Source of the DNA: JAICSD01 sp963836665
Lineage (GTDB): Bacteria; Acidobacteriota; Vicinamibacteria; Vicinamibacterales; 2-12-FULL-66-21
Reading direction: 5' to 3'
Assembly: GCA_963836665.1 (NCBI GenBank)
Contig: CAWIKL010000004.1
Coordinates: 248,001 to 312,000 of the forward strand
DNA length: 64,000 bases
Positions 44,476-51,772 of the stretch are shown here, piece by piece. Made by a program: the position numbers and the translations under genes. Each line of letters opens with the position of its first letter. Within the stretch, counting starts at the first letter, position 1. A model generated the notes under the pieces. It did not search any database and was not told where the DNA came from. It saw only the letters and a list, made by a program, of their open reading frames with translations.

Positions 44476-44537
44476 AGCTTCTCCTGGGAAACCCAACACG
44501 GCGACTGGGTCGAGCCGGGTAGGCCGCGGGAGAAGCT
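44476..44537 (-). promoter_or_regulatory. Leader hairpin able to sequester the tauE ribosome-binding site
   Basis: A perfect 9-bp inverted repeat, AGCTTCTCC (minus strand, 44537-44529) with GGAGAAGCT (44484-44476). The right arm is the Shine-Dalgarno sequence of the first operon gene (ATG at 44473). An inner stem ACCCA/TGGGT (44510-44506 and 44495-44491) stabilises it. A second CTTCTCC lies within the Cys-rich leader frame (44626-44620), giving an alternative partner. Confidence 0.7.
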
Positions 44538-44565
44538 GGAAGGAATTAGCGGGGTGAAGAGCCTC

Positions 44566-44655
44566 TCACCTGCGAGCTGCCGGCACCGTACACGGACACG
44601 CGCAACGACACGCGTCGGTGGAGAAGGCCGGACAACAACAGGTGAAAGCCGCCAT
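44566..44655 (-). CDS. Polycysteine leader peptide, candidate cysteine attenuator
   Basis: A 29-codon reading frame (ATG 44655, TGA 44568-44566) ending 92 bases before the first gene of the sulfate operon. It contains seven Cys codons, three in a row (TCCCP) and four in DACRCACPCT; six of the seven are TGT although the surrounding genes prefer TGC. A weak Shine-Dalgarno-like AAGGTG lies 12 bases upstream. The stop codon is inside a 6-bp hairpin (GGTGAG / TTCACC). Cys-rich leader frames acting as cysteine-responsive attenuators are established in mycobacteria; here that role is inferred from content, position and the downstream SD-sequestering hairpin. Confidence 0.75.
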   Translation of the reverse strand: MAAFTCCCPAFSTDACRCACPCTVPAARR

Positions 44656-44668
44656 GCGGACTGGAAAC

Positions 44669-44677
44669 ACCTTAGCA
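44669..44677 (-). promoter_or_regulatory. Possible extended -10 of the sulfate-assimilation operon
   Basis: On the minus strand TGCTAAGGT: a TGn extension plus TAAGGT (3 of 6 matches to TATAAT, with T1, A2 and T6). No good -35 is visible, which would suit an activator-dependent promoter. It predicts transcription starting about 6 bases before the polycysteine leader frame. Confidence 0.35.
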
Positions 44678-44712
44678 CGATTCACGGGCGCGTCGCGACG
44701 GCGCCGCACGGC

Positions 44713-44753
44713 GACAAAAATGTCGGCGCAGCCAGCATCCCGACAAAATTGGA
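44713..44753. promoter_or_regulatory. GACA-N4-TGTC dyad pair 1, between sulfate and urea-transport operons
   Basis: A perfect GACA-AAAA-TGTC (44713-44724), extended by flanking C and G, with a degraded second copy GACA-AAAT-TGGA at 44742-44753, 29 bp away. It lies about 50-90 bases upstream of the predicted start of the sulfate operon and about 300 bases upstream of the porin gene, so its target is unclear. Confidence 0.55.
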
Positions 44754-44816
44754 CGACGCAGTCGCGATGACGTGACGCCGCCGGGCACGGCAGAGATTGC
44801 ACCGCGATCGCGGATC

Positions 44817-44871
44817 GACATCGATGTCGCTGTTGTGCCGCTCTCCGGACAATCGTGTCGCTTCACGTCAG
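44817..44871. promoter_or_regulatory. GACA-N4-TGTC dyad pair 2 plus TTCACGTCAG box, urea-transport operon
   Basis: Two perfect dyads, GACA-TCGA-TGTC (44817-44828) and GACA-ATCG-TGTC (44848-44859), 31 bp apart, followed after two bases by TTCACGTCAG (44862-44871). The same order and the same two-base gap recur behind the P-II gene. The porin start is 180 bases downstream. The remaining sequence to 45050 shows only a good ribosome-binding site (GGGAGG). Confidence 0.65.
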
Positions 44872-45050
44872 CCTCGCGCGGGCGCGATCGGGCGGCGAAG
44901 ATCCGCGGCATTCGGGCGCAATCTGCCGCGTATCGGCGTTACACCGCCGTTACCAGCGTTCCGGCGCCACTCTTGCTCCTGCGGCGGCCGAGCGCGCCAC
45001 ACAAAAGCCACATACGAGATGACAACTGACAGCTCGACGGGAGGCTGGGA

Positions 45051-46130
45051 ATGGATAGATGTGTGTCGCATTGGATCGCGGGGCTCGCCGGCATGACGCT
45101 GCTCGCCGGCAGCGTCACGGCGCGCGCGCAGGGGACGGCGCTGCCGCCCGTCAGCATCGGCGCCGGCGTGCAGACCAGTTACGTGCACGACATGCCGGAC
45201 GGGGGAGACTCGACGGACAAGTTCCTGCTCAACAGCGTGCGCTTGTACGTGAGCGGATCCGCGACCCAGAAGATCAAGTTCATGTTCAATACCGAGTACG
45301 ACGGCGGCAGCAACCACGTCACCGTGCTCGACGCCGTCGCGCAGATCGGCATCTCTGACAAGGTGAACTTCTGGGTCGGCCGCATGCTCCCGCCGAGCGA
45401 CCGCGCCAATCTCTACGGTCCGTACTACGCGCATCACTGGGCGGTCTACACCGACGGCGTCCAGGACGGCTACCCCTTTGTCGCCACCGGCCGTGACAAC
45501 GGCTTTCTCTACTTCGGCCAGTTCGACAAGCTGCGTCTCGAAGGCGGTGTCTACGACGGCGAATCGGCGACCGCCAGCCCCGAACTGCTCACCGCCGCGC
45601 GCGGCCAGTACGACTTCTGGGATCCCGAGCCGGGCCACTACATGAACGGGACGTTCTACGGCGACAAGAACATCCTCGCCGTCGGCGGCGCCGGGCAGTG
45701 GCAGAGCGGCGGCGTCGACGGTACCGGCGTGAAACAGGCGTACACGGGGGATTTCCTGCTCGAAAAGAAGGTGGGCGGCGGCGGCGCGTTCTCGGTCGAG
45801 TCCGAGTTCTCGCGCTACGACAAGCTCGGTGGCTACGACCCGCGCTACGCCCTCAGCCACGGTGGCTACCTGCTCGGCAGCTTCCTGTTCCCGCCGGCCG
45901 CCGGCATGACCGGCCGCTTCGAGATCCTCGGTAAGTTCGCCAACGCCTCGTTCACCGAGCCGGTCACGCCGACCGATCCCGACTACACGCAGAAGACGAC
46001 GGAACTGAACTTCAACTACGTGATCTCGCAGTTCAAGGCGCGCGCGATGGTGTTCTACCTGCAGAAGAATTTTTCCGCGGTGCATGCCAACGACAAGCAG
46101 TTCGGCGTCGGTTTCCAGGTGCAGATGTAA
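45051..46130 (+). CDS. Outer-membrane porin
   Basis: A 359-residue protein with a signal peptide (MDRCVSHWIAGLAGMTLLAG, cleavage near ARAQ) and a 16-18-stranded-type beta-barrel ending in FQVQM. Segments such as VRLYVSGSATQKIKFMFNTE, VNFWVGRMLPPSDRANLYGP and YFGQFDKLRLEGGVYDGE resemble the OprO/OprP-like porin family. As first gene before urtA it probably lets urea or related solutes through the outer membrane. It lies downstream of the paired GACA-N4-TGTC sites, consistent with nitrogen control. Confidence 0.82.
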   Translation: MDRCVSHWIAGLAGMTLLAGSVTARAQGTALPPVSIGAGVQTSYVHDMPDGGDSTDKFLLNSVRLYVSGSATQKIKFMFNTEYDGGSNHVTVLDAVAQIGISDKVNFWVGRMLPPSDRANLYGPYYAHHWAVYTDGVQDGYPFVATGRDNGFLYFGQFDKLRLEGGVYDGESATASPELLTAARGQYDFWDPEPGHYMNGTFYGDKNILAVGGAGQWQSGGVDGTGVKQAYTGDFLLEKKVGGGGAFSVESEFSRYDKLGGYDPRYALSHGGYLLGSFLFPPAAGMTGRFEILGKFANASFTEPVTPTDPDYTQKTTELNFNYVISQFKARAMVFYLQKNFSAVHANDKQFGVGFQVQM

Positions 46131-46146
46131 CGGAGGGGCAGAAATC

Positions 46147-47433
46147 ATGAGGCGCTTACACGTATTCGTCGTCGCCGTCCTCGTCGCCGCCGCGGTCGTG
46201 CGGACGGGGTCCGCCATGCAGGCCGGTCCGATCAAGGTCGGCGTCCTGCACTCGCTGTCGGGGACGATGGCGATCAGCGAAACCACCCTGAAAGACACCG
46301 TCCTGATGCTGATCGATCAGCAGAACAAGAAGGGCGGCCTGCTCGGCCGCCAGCTGCAGCCGGTCGTCGTCGATCCGGCATCGAACTGGCCGCTCTTCGC
46401 GGAGAAGGCGCGGCAGCTGCTCGAGCAGGACAAGGTCGCCGTCGTCTTCGGCTGCTGGACGTCGGTGTCGCGCAAGTCTGTGCTGCCGGTGTTCGAGAAG
46501 GACAACGGGCTGCTCTTCTACCCGGTGCAGTACCAGGGCGAAGAGTCGTCGAAGAACGTCATCTACACCGGCGCGGCGCCCAATCAGCAGGCGATCCCGG
46601 CGGTCGACTACCTGATGAAGGACGTCGGTGTGAAGCGGTGGGTGCTGGAAGGTACGGACTACGTCTATCCGCGCACCACCAACAAGATCCTCGAAGCCTA
46701 CCTGAAGGCGAAGGGGGTCGCCGACGCCGACATCTCGATCAACTACACGCCGTTCGGTTACGCCGACTGGCAGGCGCGCGTCGCCGCGATCAAGAAGTTC
46801 GGCTCGGCCGGGAAGAAGACCGCCGTCGTCTCGACCATCAACGGCGACGCCAACGTGCCGTTCTACAAGGAGCTCGGCAACGAGAAGATCTCGGCAGAAG
46901 ACATTCCGGTCGTCGCGTTCTCCGTCGGCGAGGAGGAACTGTCCGGCCTCGACACCAAACCGCTGGTCGGCCACCTCGCGGCGTGGAATTACTTCATGAG
47001 TATCAAAAACCCCGCCAACACCGCGTTCATCACCCAGTGGCACGCCTATATCAAGAACCCCAAGCGCACCACCAACGATCCGATGGAGGCGCACTACATC
47101 GGCTTCAACTTGTGGGTGAAGGCGGTGCAGAAGGCGGGCACGACCGACGTCGAGAAAGTGATCGCGGCGCTGCCCGGGCTCGAGGTGCCGAACCTGACCG
47201 GCGGCACGGCGAAGCTGCTGCCGAACCATCACATCACCAAGCCGGTCTACATTGGCGAGGTCAAGGGTGACGGGCAGTTCGACGTCGTCTGGAAGACACC
47301 GGGGACGGTGCCGGGCGACGCCTGGTCGGACTACCTGCCGGGCAGCAAGGACATCGAGGCCGACTGGGTGACCCTGAAGTGCGGCAACTACAACACCAAG
47401 ACGAAGGTCTGCGCGGGACAGAACTACAAGTGA
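46147..47433 (+). CDS. urtA: Urea ABC transporter, substrate-binding protein UrtA
   Basis: A 428-residue periplasmic protein with a signal peptide (LHVFVVAVLVAAAVVRTGSA) and a type-I binding fold. It shows IKVGVLHSLSGTMAISE, VVFGCWTSVSRKSVLPVFE, LLFYPVQYQGEESSKN, WVLEGTDYVYPRTTN and VAFSVGEEELSGLD, the pattern of UrtA/FmdD urea- and short-amide-binding proteins. The ATG at 46147 has GGAGG upstream and the frame before it is porin shadow. It is followed without a gap by urtB. Confidence 0.93.
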   Translation: MRRLHVFVVAVLVAAAVVRTGSAMQAGPIKVGVLHSLSGTMAISETTLKDTVLMLIDQQNKKGGLLGRQLQPVVVDPASNWPLFAEKARQLLEQDKVAVVFGCWTSVSRKSVLPVFEKDNGLLFYPVQYQGEESSKNVIYTGAAPNQQAIPAVDYLMKDVGVKRWVLEGTDYVYPRTTNKILEAYLKAKGVADADISINYTPFGYADWQARVAAIKKFGSAGKKTAVVSTINGDANVPFYKELGNEKISAEDIPVVAFSVGEEELSGLDTKPLVGHLAAWNYFMSIKNPANTAFITQWHAYIKNPKRTTNDPMEAHYIGFNLWVKAVQKAGTTDVEKVIAALPGLEVPNLTGGTAKLLPNHHITKPVYIGEVKGDGQFDVVWKTPGTVPGDAWSDYLPGSKDIEADWVTLKCGNYNTKTKVCAGQNYK

Positions 47434-49088
47434 GGTCCCGCGGCGGCGGGTGGCGGTTCTGGCCGCTGCTCGCCGCCACCATCGGCGTGCGGCTGTTGGC
47501 CAGCCCGCCGCAAGCGCAGCCCTCGGATGCCGGTGTTGCTGCGGCCGTCGCCGAGCTGCGCGACGCCTCGTTCGCCGATAAGGAAGTCATCGTGCAGCGG
47601 CTCGGCGCCGCCGGAGGGCCGGCCGCGCGGCGCGTGCTCGGTGCGCTGCTCGACGATCGGGTGTACCTGCGCCCGGCCGACCAGCGCGTCTTCATCACGA
47701 CCACCGCCGACGAGAACGCCGCCTCGATGCCGCTGGTCGATCCGCTGACCGGCCAGCCGGCCGGAACGGCCTCGCCGGGCGACCTCGCCAAGATCGGCAC
47801 CAACAACCGCCTGCGCCGCGTGCTCCGCATCACCCTGGCGCGTTTCGACCTGTCCAGCCCGGACCGCGCCGTGCGCCTCGCGGCCGTTGAGGAGATGATG
47901 CGATCGCTCGACGACGAGAACGTCGCGCTGCTGCGGCAGCAGCAGGGGATCGAGCGCGACGCGCGCGTGCGCGAGGAAATCGACGTCGGACTGTCGCTCG
48001 CCGCGCTCGACGGCAGCGACGCGCAGGCACGGCTCGACGCCGTCCGTGCGCTCAGCGGCCGCCTGCGGCCGGAAGTGCGGAACCGGCTGGCGGCGCTGAT
48101 CGACGCCTCCGGCGGGACGCCGGCGGAACCGGACGAGCGCGTCCGACGCGCCGCCGCCGACGTGATCCGCGGCATCGACCGCCGCCGCGTCTTCTATTCG
48201 GTCATCCAGACGCTGTTGTTCGGCCTGAGTGTCGGGTCGGTACTGGTCCTGGTGGCGATCGGCCTGGCGATCACGTTCGGCGTCATGGGCGTGATCAACA
48301 TGGCGCACGGCGAGCTGATGATGCTCGGCGCCTATACCACCTACGTTGTGCAAGCGGCGATGCCGGGGCACGTCGGCCTGTCGGTGCTGCTGGCGCTGCC
48401 GGCGGCGTTTCTCGTCTCGGGAACGGCGGGCGTCGTGCTCGAACGGAGCGTGATCCGGTTCCTCTACGGGCGGCCGCTCGAAACCCTGCTGGCGACCTTC
48501 GGCGTCAGTCTGATCCTGCAGCAGTTGGTGCGCTCGCTGTTCAGCGCCAACAACCGCGCCGTGGAAACACCGGCGTGGATGAGCGGAACCTTGATGATCA
48601 ATCCAGCGCTGGCGATTACGGTCAACCGTCTCGTCATCATTGCGTTCACGCTGGCCGTGTTCGCGGCGCTGCTCCTGGTCGTCAAGCGGACGCGACTCGG
48701 GCTCGACATCCGCGCCGTGTCGCAGAACCGATCGATGGCGCGTGCGATGGGGATCCGCACGGAGTGGGTCGACGCCATGACCTTCGGCCTCGGCTCGGGC
48801 ATCGCCGGACTGGCCGGCGTCGCCCTGAGCCAGTTCACCAACGTCGGGCCCAACCTGGGCCAGTCCTACATCATCGACGCGTTCATGGTCGTCGTCTTTG
48901 GCGGCGTCGGCAACCTGTGGGGTACTCTCGCCGGCGGTATGGCGATGGGCATCGTCAATCAGCTCCTCGAACCGTACGCCGGCGCCGTGCTGGCCAAGAT
49001 CGTCGTGCTCGTGGCGCTGATTCTCTTCATCCAGCGCTGGCCGCGCGGGTTGTTTCCGCTCACCGGGCGCGCCAGCGAGGCGGCGTAG
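47430..49088 (+). CDS. urtB: Urea ABC transporter, permease UrtB
   Basis: A 552-residue permease. After a signal-like N-terminus comes an about 230-residue periplasmic helical domain (for example EVIVQRLGAAGGPAARRVLG, DGSDAQARLDAVRALSGRLR), usual for UrtB but absent from other LivH-type permeases. The membrane domain (about 260-545) has SVLVLVAIGLAITFGVMGVI, NMAHGELMMLGAYT and FGGVGNLWGTLAGGMAMGIV. The start is GTG 47430 overlapping the urtA stop. Confidence 0.92.
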   Translation: MRSRGGGWRFWPLLAATIGVRLLASPPQAQPSDAGVAAAVAELRDASFADKEVIVQRLGAAGGPAARRVLGALLDDRVYLRPADQRVFITTTADENAASMPLVDPLTGQPAGTASPGDLAKIGTNNRLRRVLRITLARFDLSSPDRAVRLAAVEEMMRSLDDENVALLRQQQGIERDARVREEIDVGLSLAALDGSDAQARLDAVRALSGRLRPEVRNRLAALIDASGGTPAEPDERVRRAAADVIRGIDRRRVFYSVIQTLLFGLSVGSVLVLVAIGLAITFGVMGVINMAHGELMMLGAYTTYVVQAAMPGHVGLSVLLALPAAFLVSGTAGVVLERSVIRFLYGRPLETLLATFGVSLILQQLVRSLFSANNRAVETPAWMSGTLMINPALAITVNRLVIIAFTLAVFAALLLVVKRTRLGLDIRAVSQNRSMARAMGIRTEWVDAMTFGLGSGIAGLAGVALSQFTNVGPNLGQSYIIDAFMVVVFGGVGNLWGTLAGGMAMGIVNQLLEPYAGAVLAKIVVLVALILFIQRWPRGLFPLTGRASEAA

Positions 49089-50155
49089 TGCGCCGCGAGC
49101 CGGGCGGACGGCTGCTGTATGCGGCGCTCGCGCTGACGGCCGTCGCCGTGCCGCTGCTCAACCTGGCCGTGCCGGCCGCGTCTCCCTGGCATCTCTCCAC
49201 CTACGTGCTGACGCTCGTCGCCAAGTATCTGTGCTACGCGCTCCTCGCGCTCGCCGTCGATCTGATCTGGGGCTATGCCGGCATTCTCAGCCTCGGCCAC
49301 GCCGCGTTCTTCGCGCTCGGCGGCTATGCGATGGGGATGTATCTCATGCGACAGATCGGGCCGCGCGGCGTCTACGGCAACCCGCTGCTGCCCGACTTCA
49401 TGGTCTTCCTCAACTGGCAGAAACTGCCCTGGTTCTGGGTCGGGTTCAACCATTTCTGGTATGCCGCGGCCATGGTTGTCCTCGTGCCGGCGACGCTGGC
49501 CTGGGTCTTCGGCGGCCTCGCGTTTCGCGCGCGCGTCACCGGCGTCTACCTGTCGATCATCACGCAAGCGCTGAGCTACGCGCTCATGCTCGCGTTCTTC
49601 CGCAACGACATGGGCTTCGGCGGCAACAACGGCTTCACCGATTTCAAGGACATCCTGGGTTTCGACCTCCACGCCGACCGCACGCGCGTCTGCCTGTTCC
49701 TGATGACCGTGGCGGCGCTCGCCGCCGCCTACGCCGCCTGCCGCGCGATCGTCGACTCGCGCGCCGGGCGCGTGCTGCGCGCCATTCGCGACGCCGAGAC
49801 GCGCGTGCGTTTTCTCGGCTACCGCGTCGAGTCCTACAAGCTCGCGGTGTTCGTGCTGTCGGCGGTGCTCGCCGGCGTGGCCGGCGCCCTCTACGTGCCG
49901 CAGGTCGGGATCATCAACCCGAGCGAGTTCGCGCCGATCAATTCGATCGAGGTCGTCATCTGGGTGGCGGTCGGCGGCCGCGGCACGCTCGTCGGCGCCG
50001 TGGCCGGCGCGCTGCTCGTCAACTACGCCAAGACGTATTTCACGGCCGCGTTTCCGGAGGTATGGCTCTACGCGCTCGGCGCGCTCTTCGTCCTGGTCAC
50101 CCTGTTCCTGCCGCGCGGCCTCGCCGGCCTGCTGCCGGGGGCACGCACCGCATGA
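49088..50155 (+). CDS. urtC: Urea ABC transporter, permease UrtC
   Basis: A 355-residue LivM-type permease with about nine helices. Marks: KYLCYALLALAVDLIWGYAG, ILSLGHAAFFALGGYAMGMY, YLSIITQALSYALMLAFFRN, GFGGNNGFTDFKDILGF and the coupling region RAIRDAETRVRFLGYRVE. The GTG at 49088 shares a base with the urtB stop (TAGTG); the longer upstream frame is a shadow of urtB. It pairs with UrtB to form the channel. Confidence 0.92.
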   Translation: MRREPGGRLLYAALALTAVAVPLLNLAVPAASPWHLSTYVLTLVAKYLCYALLALAVDLIWGYAGILSLGHAAFFALGGYAMGMYLMRQIGPRGVYGNPLLPDFMVFLNWQKLPWFWVGFNHFWYAAAMVVLVPATLAWVFGGLAFRARVTGVYLSIITQALSYALMLAFFRNDMGFGGNNGFTDFKDILGFDLHADRTRVCLFLMTVAALAAAYAACRAIVDSRAGRVLRAIRDAETRVRFLGYRVESYKLAVFVLSAVLAGVAGALYVPQVGIINPSEFAPINSIEVVIWVAVGGRGTLVGAVAGALLVNYAKTYFTAAFPEVWLYALGALFVLVTLFLPRGLAGLLPGARTA

Positions 50156-50931
50156 GCGCCGCCGACGTTCGTGGCGCCTGGCTGGACGAGCCGAAGGGGC
50201 CGCTGCTGGCGCTGTCGGGCGTCACCGTCAGCTTCGACGGCTTCAAGGCGCTCGACGGCCTCACGCTGGAGGTGGCGCGCGGCGAGTTGCGCTGCATCAT
50301 CGGACCCAACGGCGCCGGCAAGACGACCATGATGGACGTCGTCACCGGAAAGACGCGCCCCGATCGCGGCACCGCGGTCTTCCGCCAGGACATCGATCTG
50401 CTGGCGCTCTCGGAGCCCGAGATCGCGATCGCCGGCATCGGACGCAAGTTTCAGAAGCCGACCGTGTTTGAGCGGCTCACCGTCTTCGAGAATCTCGAGC
50501 TCGCGTCGTGGGGCGACAAGTCGTTCCGCGCCGCGCTCGGTGCGCGGCTGCAGGTGTCGCAGCGCCGTCACCTCGACGACATCCTCGAGGTGATCGGCCT
50601 GCACGAGGAGCGCGAGCGCGCCGGCGGGGCGCTCGCGCACGGCCAGAAGCAGTGGCTGGAGATCGGCATGCTGCTCATGCAGGAGCCCGACCTGCTGCTG
50701 ATCGACGAGCCGGTCGCCGGCATGACGCCGCACGAGACGGAGAAGACCGCCAGCCTCCTGCAGGCGCTCAAGGCCGAACACACCTTGATTGTCGTCGAGC
50801 ACGACATGGATTTCGTGCGCGCCATCGCCGGCCGCGTCACCGTTCTCCACGAGGGGCGCGTGCTCGCGGAAGGGGACACCGAAAGCGTGCAGAAGGATCC
50901 GCGCGTCATCGAGGTCTACCTGGGGGCGTGA
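50152..50931 (+). CDS. urtD: Urea ABC transporter, ATP-binding protein UrtD
   Basis: A 259-residue LivG-type ATPase. Walker A is GPNGAGKTTMMDVVTG, the signature region LAHGQKQWLEIGMLLM (LSHGQKQ form typical of UrtD), Walker B LLLIDEPVAGMT and H-loop VVEHDMDF. VSFDGFKALDGL begins the core domain. It overlaps urtC by four bases (ATGA) and is followed two bases later by urtE. Confidence 0.94.
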   Translation: MSAADVRGAWLDEPKGPLLALSGVTVSFDGFKALDGLTLEVARGELRCIIGPNGAGKTTMMDVVTGKTRPDRGTAVFRQDIDLLALSEPEIAIAGIGRKFQKPTVFERLTVFENLELASWGDKSFRAALGARLQVSQRRHLDDILEVIGLHEERERAGGALAHGQKQWLEIGMLLMQEPDLLLIDEPVAGMTPHETEKTASLLQALKAEHTLIVVEHDMDFVRAIAGRVTVLHEGRVLAEGDTESVQKDPRVIEVYLGA

Positions 50932-50933
50932 GC

Positions 50934-51629
50934 ATGCTCACCATCGCCGGTCTCAATCAGTCGTACGGCGGCAGCCACACGTTGTGGGATGTCGCCTTCG
51001 AGGTGCCGGAAGGCTCGCGCACCTGCGTGCTCGGCCGCAATGGCATGGGCAAGTCGACGTTGCTCAAGTGCGTGATGGGGCTGCTCCCGTCTTCGTCGGG
51101 CAGCATGGCGTTCTCGGGAACCGAGCTGCGCCGGCTGCCGGCCGACGCGCGCGCGCGGCTCGGCATCGGCTACGTCCCGCAGGGGCGCGAGATCTTCTCG
51201 CAGCTCACCGTCGAGGAAAACCTGCGCATCGGGCTCGGCGTGCGGCCGGCTGGCCCGCGCTCGATTCCGCCGCTCGTCTTCGAGCTGTTTCCGGCGCTCA
51301 AGCGGGTGCTGCACCGGCGTGGCGGCGATCTCTCGGGCGGCCAGCAGCAGCAGTTGGCGATCGGCCGCGCGCTCGTCCTCGAGCCGCGGCTGTTGATTCT
51401 CGACGAGCCGACCGAAGGCGTCCAGCCGAACATCGTGCACGAGATCGGCGACGTGATCCTGCGCCTCAACCAGGAAGCGGGCGTCACCATCCTCCTCGTC
51501 GAGCAGAAGCTGCCGTTCGCGCGCCGGATCGCGACGCGCTTCCACATCTTCGAGAAAGGTCGCGCCGTCGCCGGCGGCGCCATCGGCGACCTGACCGACG
51601 ACGTGGTGCGGCGGCACCTCAGCGTGTGA
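50934..51629 (+). CDS. urtE: Urea ABC transporter, ATP-binding protein UrtE
   Basis: A 231-residue LivF-type ATPase: LNQSYGGSHTLWDVAFEVPE, Walker A LGRNGMGKSTLLKCVMG, VPQGREIFSQLTVEENL, signature LSGGQQQQLAIGRAL, Walker B LILDEPTEGVQPNIV and LVEQKLPFA in place of an H-loop context. It completes the urea transporter operon. No urease genes are in the window. Confidence 0.94.
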   Translation: MLTIAGLNQSYGGSHTLWDVAFEVPEGSRTCVLGRNGMGKSTLLKCVMGLLPSSSGSMAFSGTELRRLPADARARLGIGYVPQGREIFSQLTVEENLRIGLGVRPAGPRSIPPLVFELFPALKRVLHRRGGDLSGGQQQQLAIGRALVLEPRLLILDEPTEGVQPNIVHEIGDVILRLNQEAGVTILLVEQKLPFARRIATRFHIFEKGRAVAGGAIGDLTDDVVRRHLSV

Positions 51630-51648
51630 GGCGCATCCTGCCTGGATC

Positions 51649-51690
51649 GACAGAAATGTCTATTCCGACTGGGGAATCGACAGTCGTGTT
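51649..51690. promoter_or_regulatory. GACA-N4-TGTC dyad pair 3, in front of glnD
   Basis: Perfect GACA-GAAA-TGTC (51649-51660) and near-perfect GACA-GTCG-TGTT (51679-51690), 30 bp apart, within the 143-base gap between urtE and glnD. The intervening TATTCC/GGAATC is itself a dyad. It ends 82 bases before the glnD start. Confidence 0.65.
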
Positions 51691-51772
51691 CGCCCGCCTG
51701 GCGCCCGCTCCGGGCGTCGCCGGGCCGGGCGCGGGCCGTCGATTTGCAGTGCTGCGCCGGCGAGGATCCCCG

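Noticed and set aside
51656..51772. Longer N-terminus for GlnD from ATG 51656
   Set aside because: No ribosome-binding site precedes it, the extra residues are not like GlnD, and the ATG lies inside a dyad site; ATG 51773 has GAGGA upstream.
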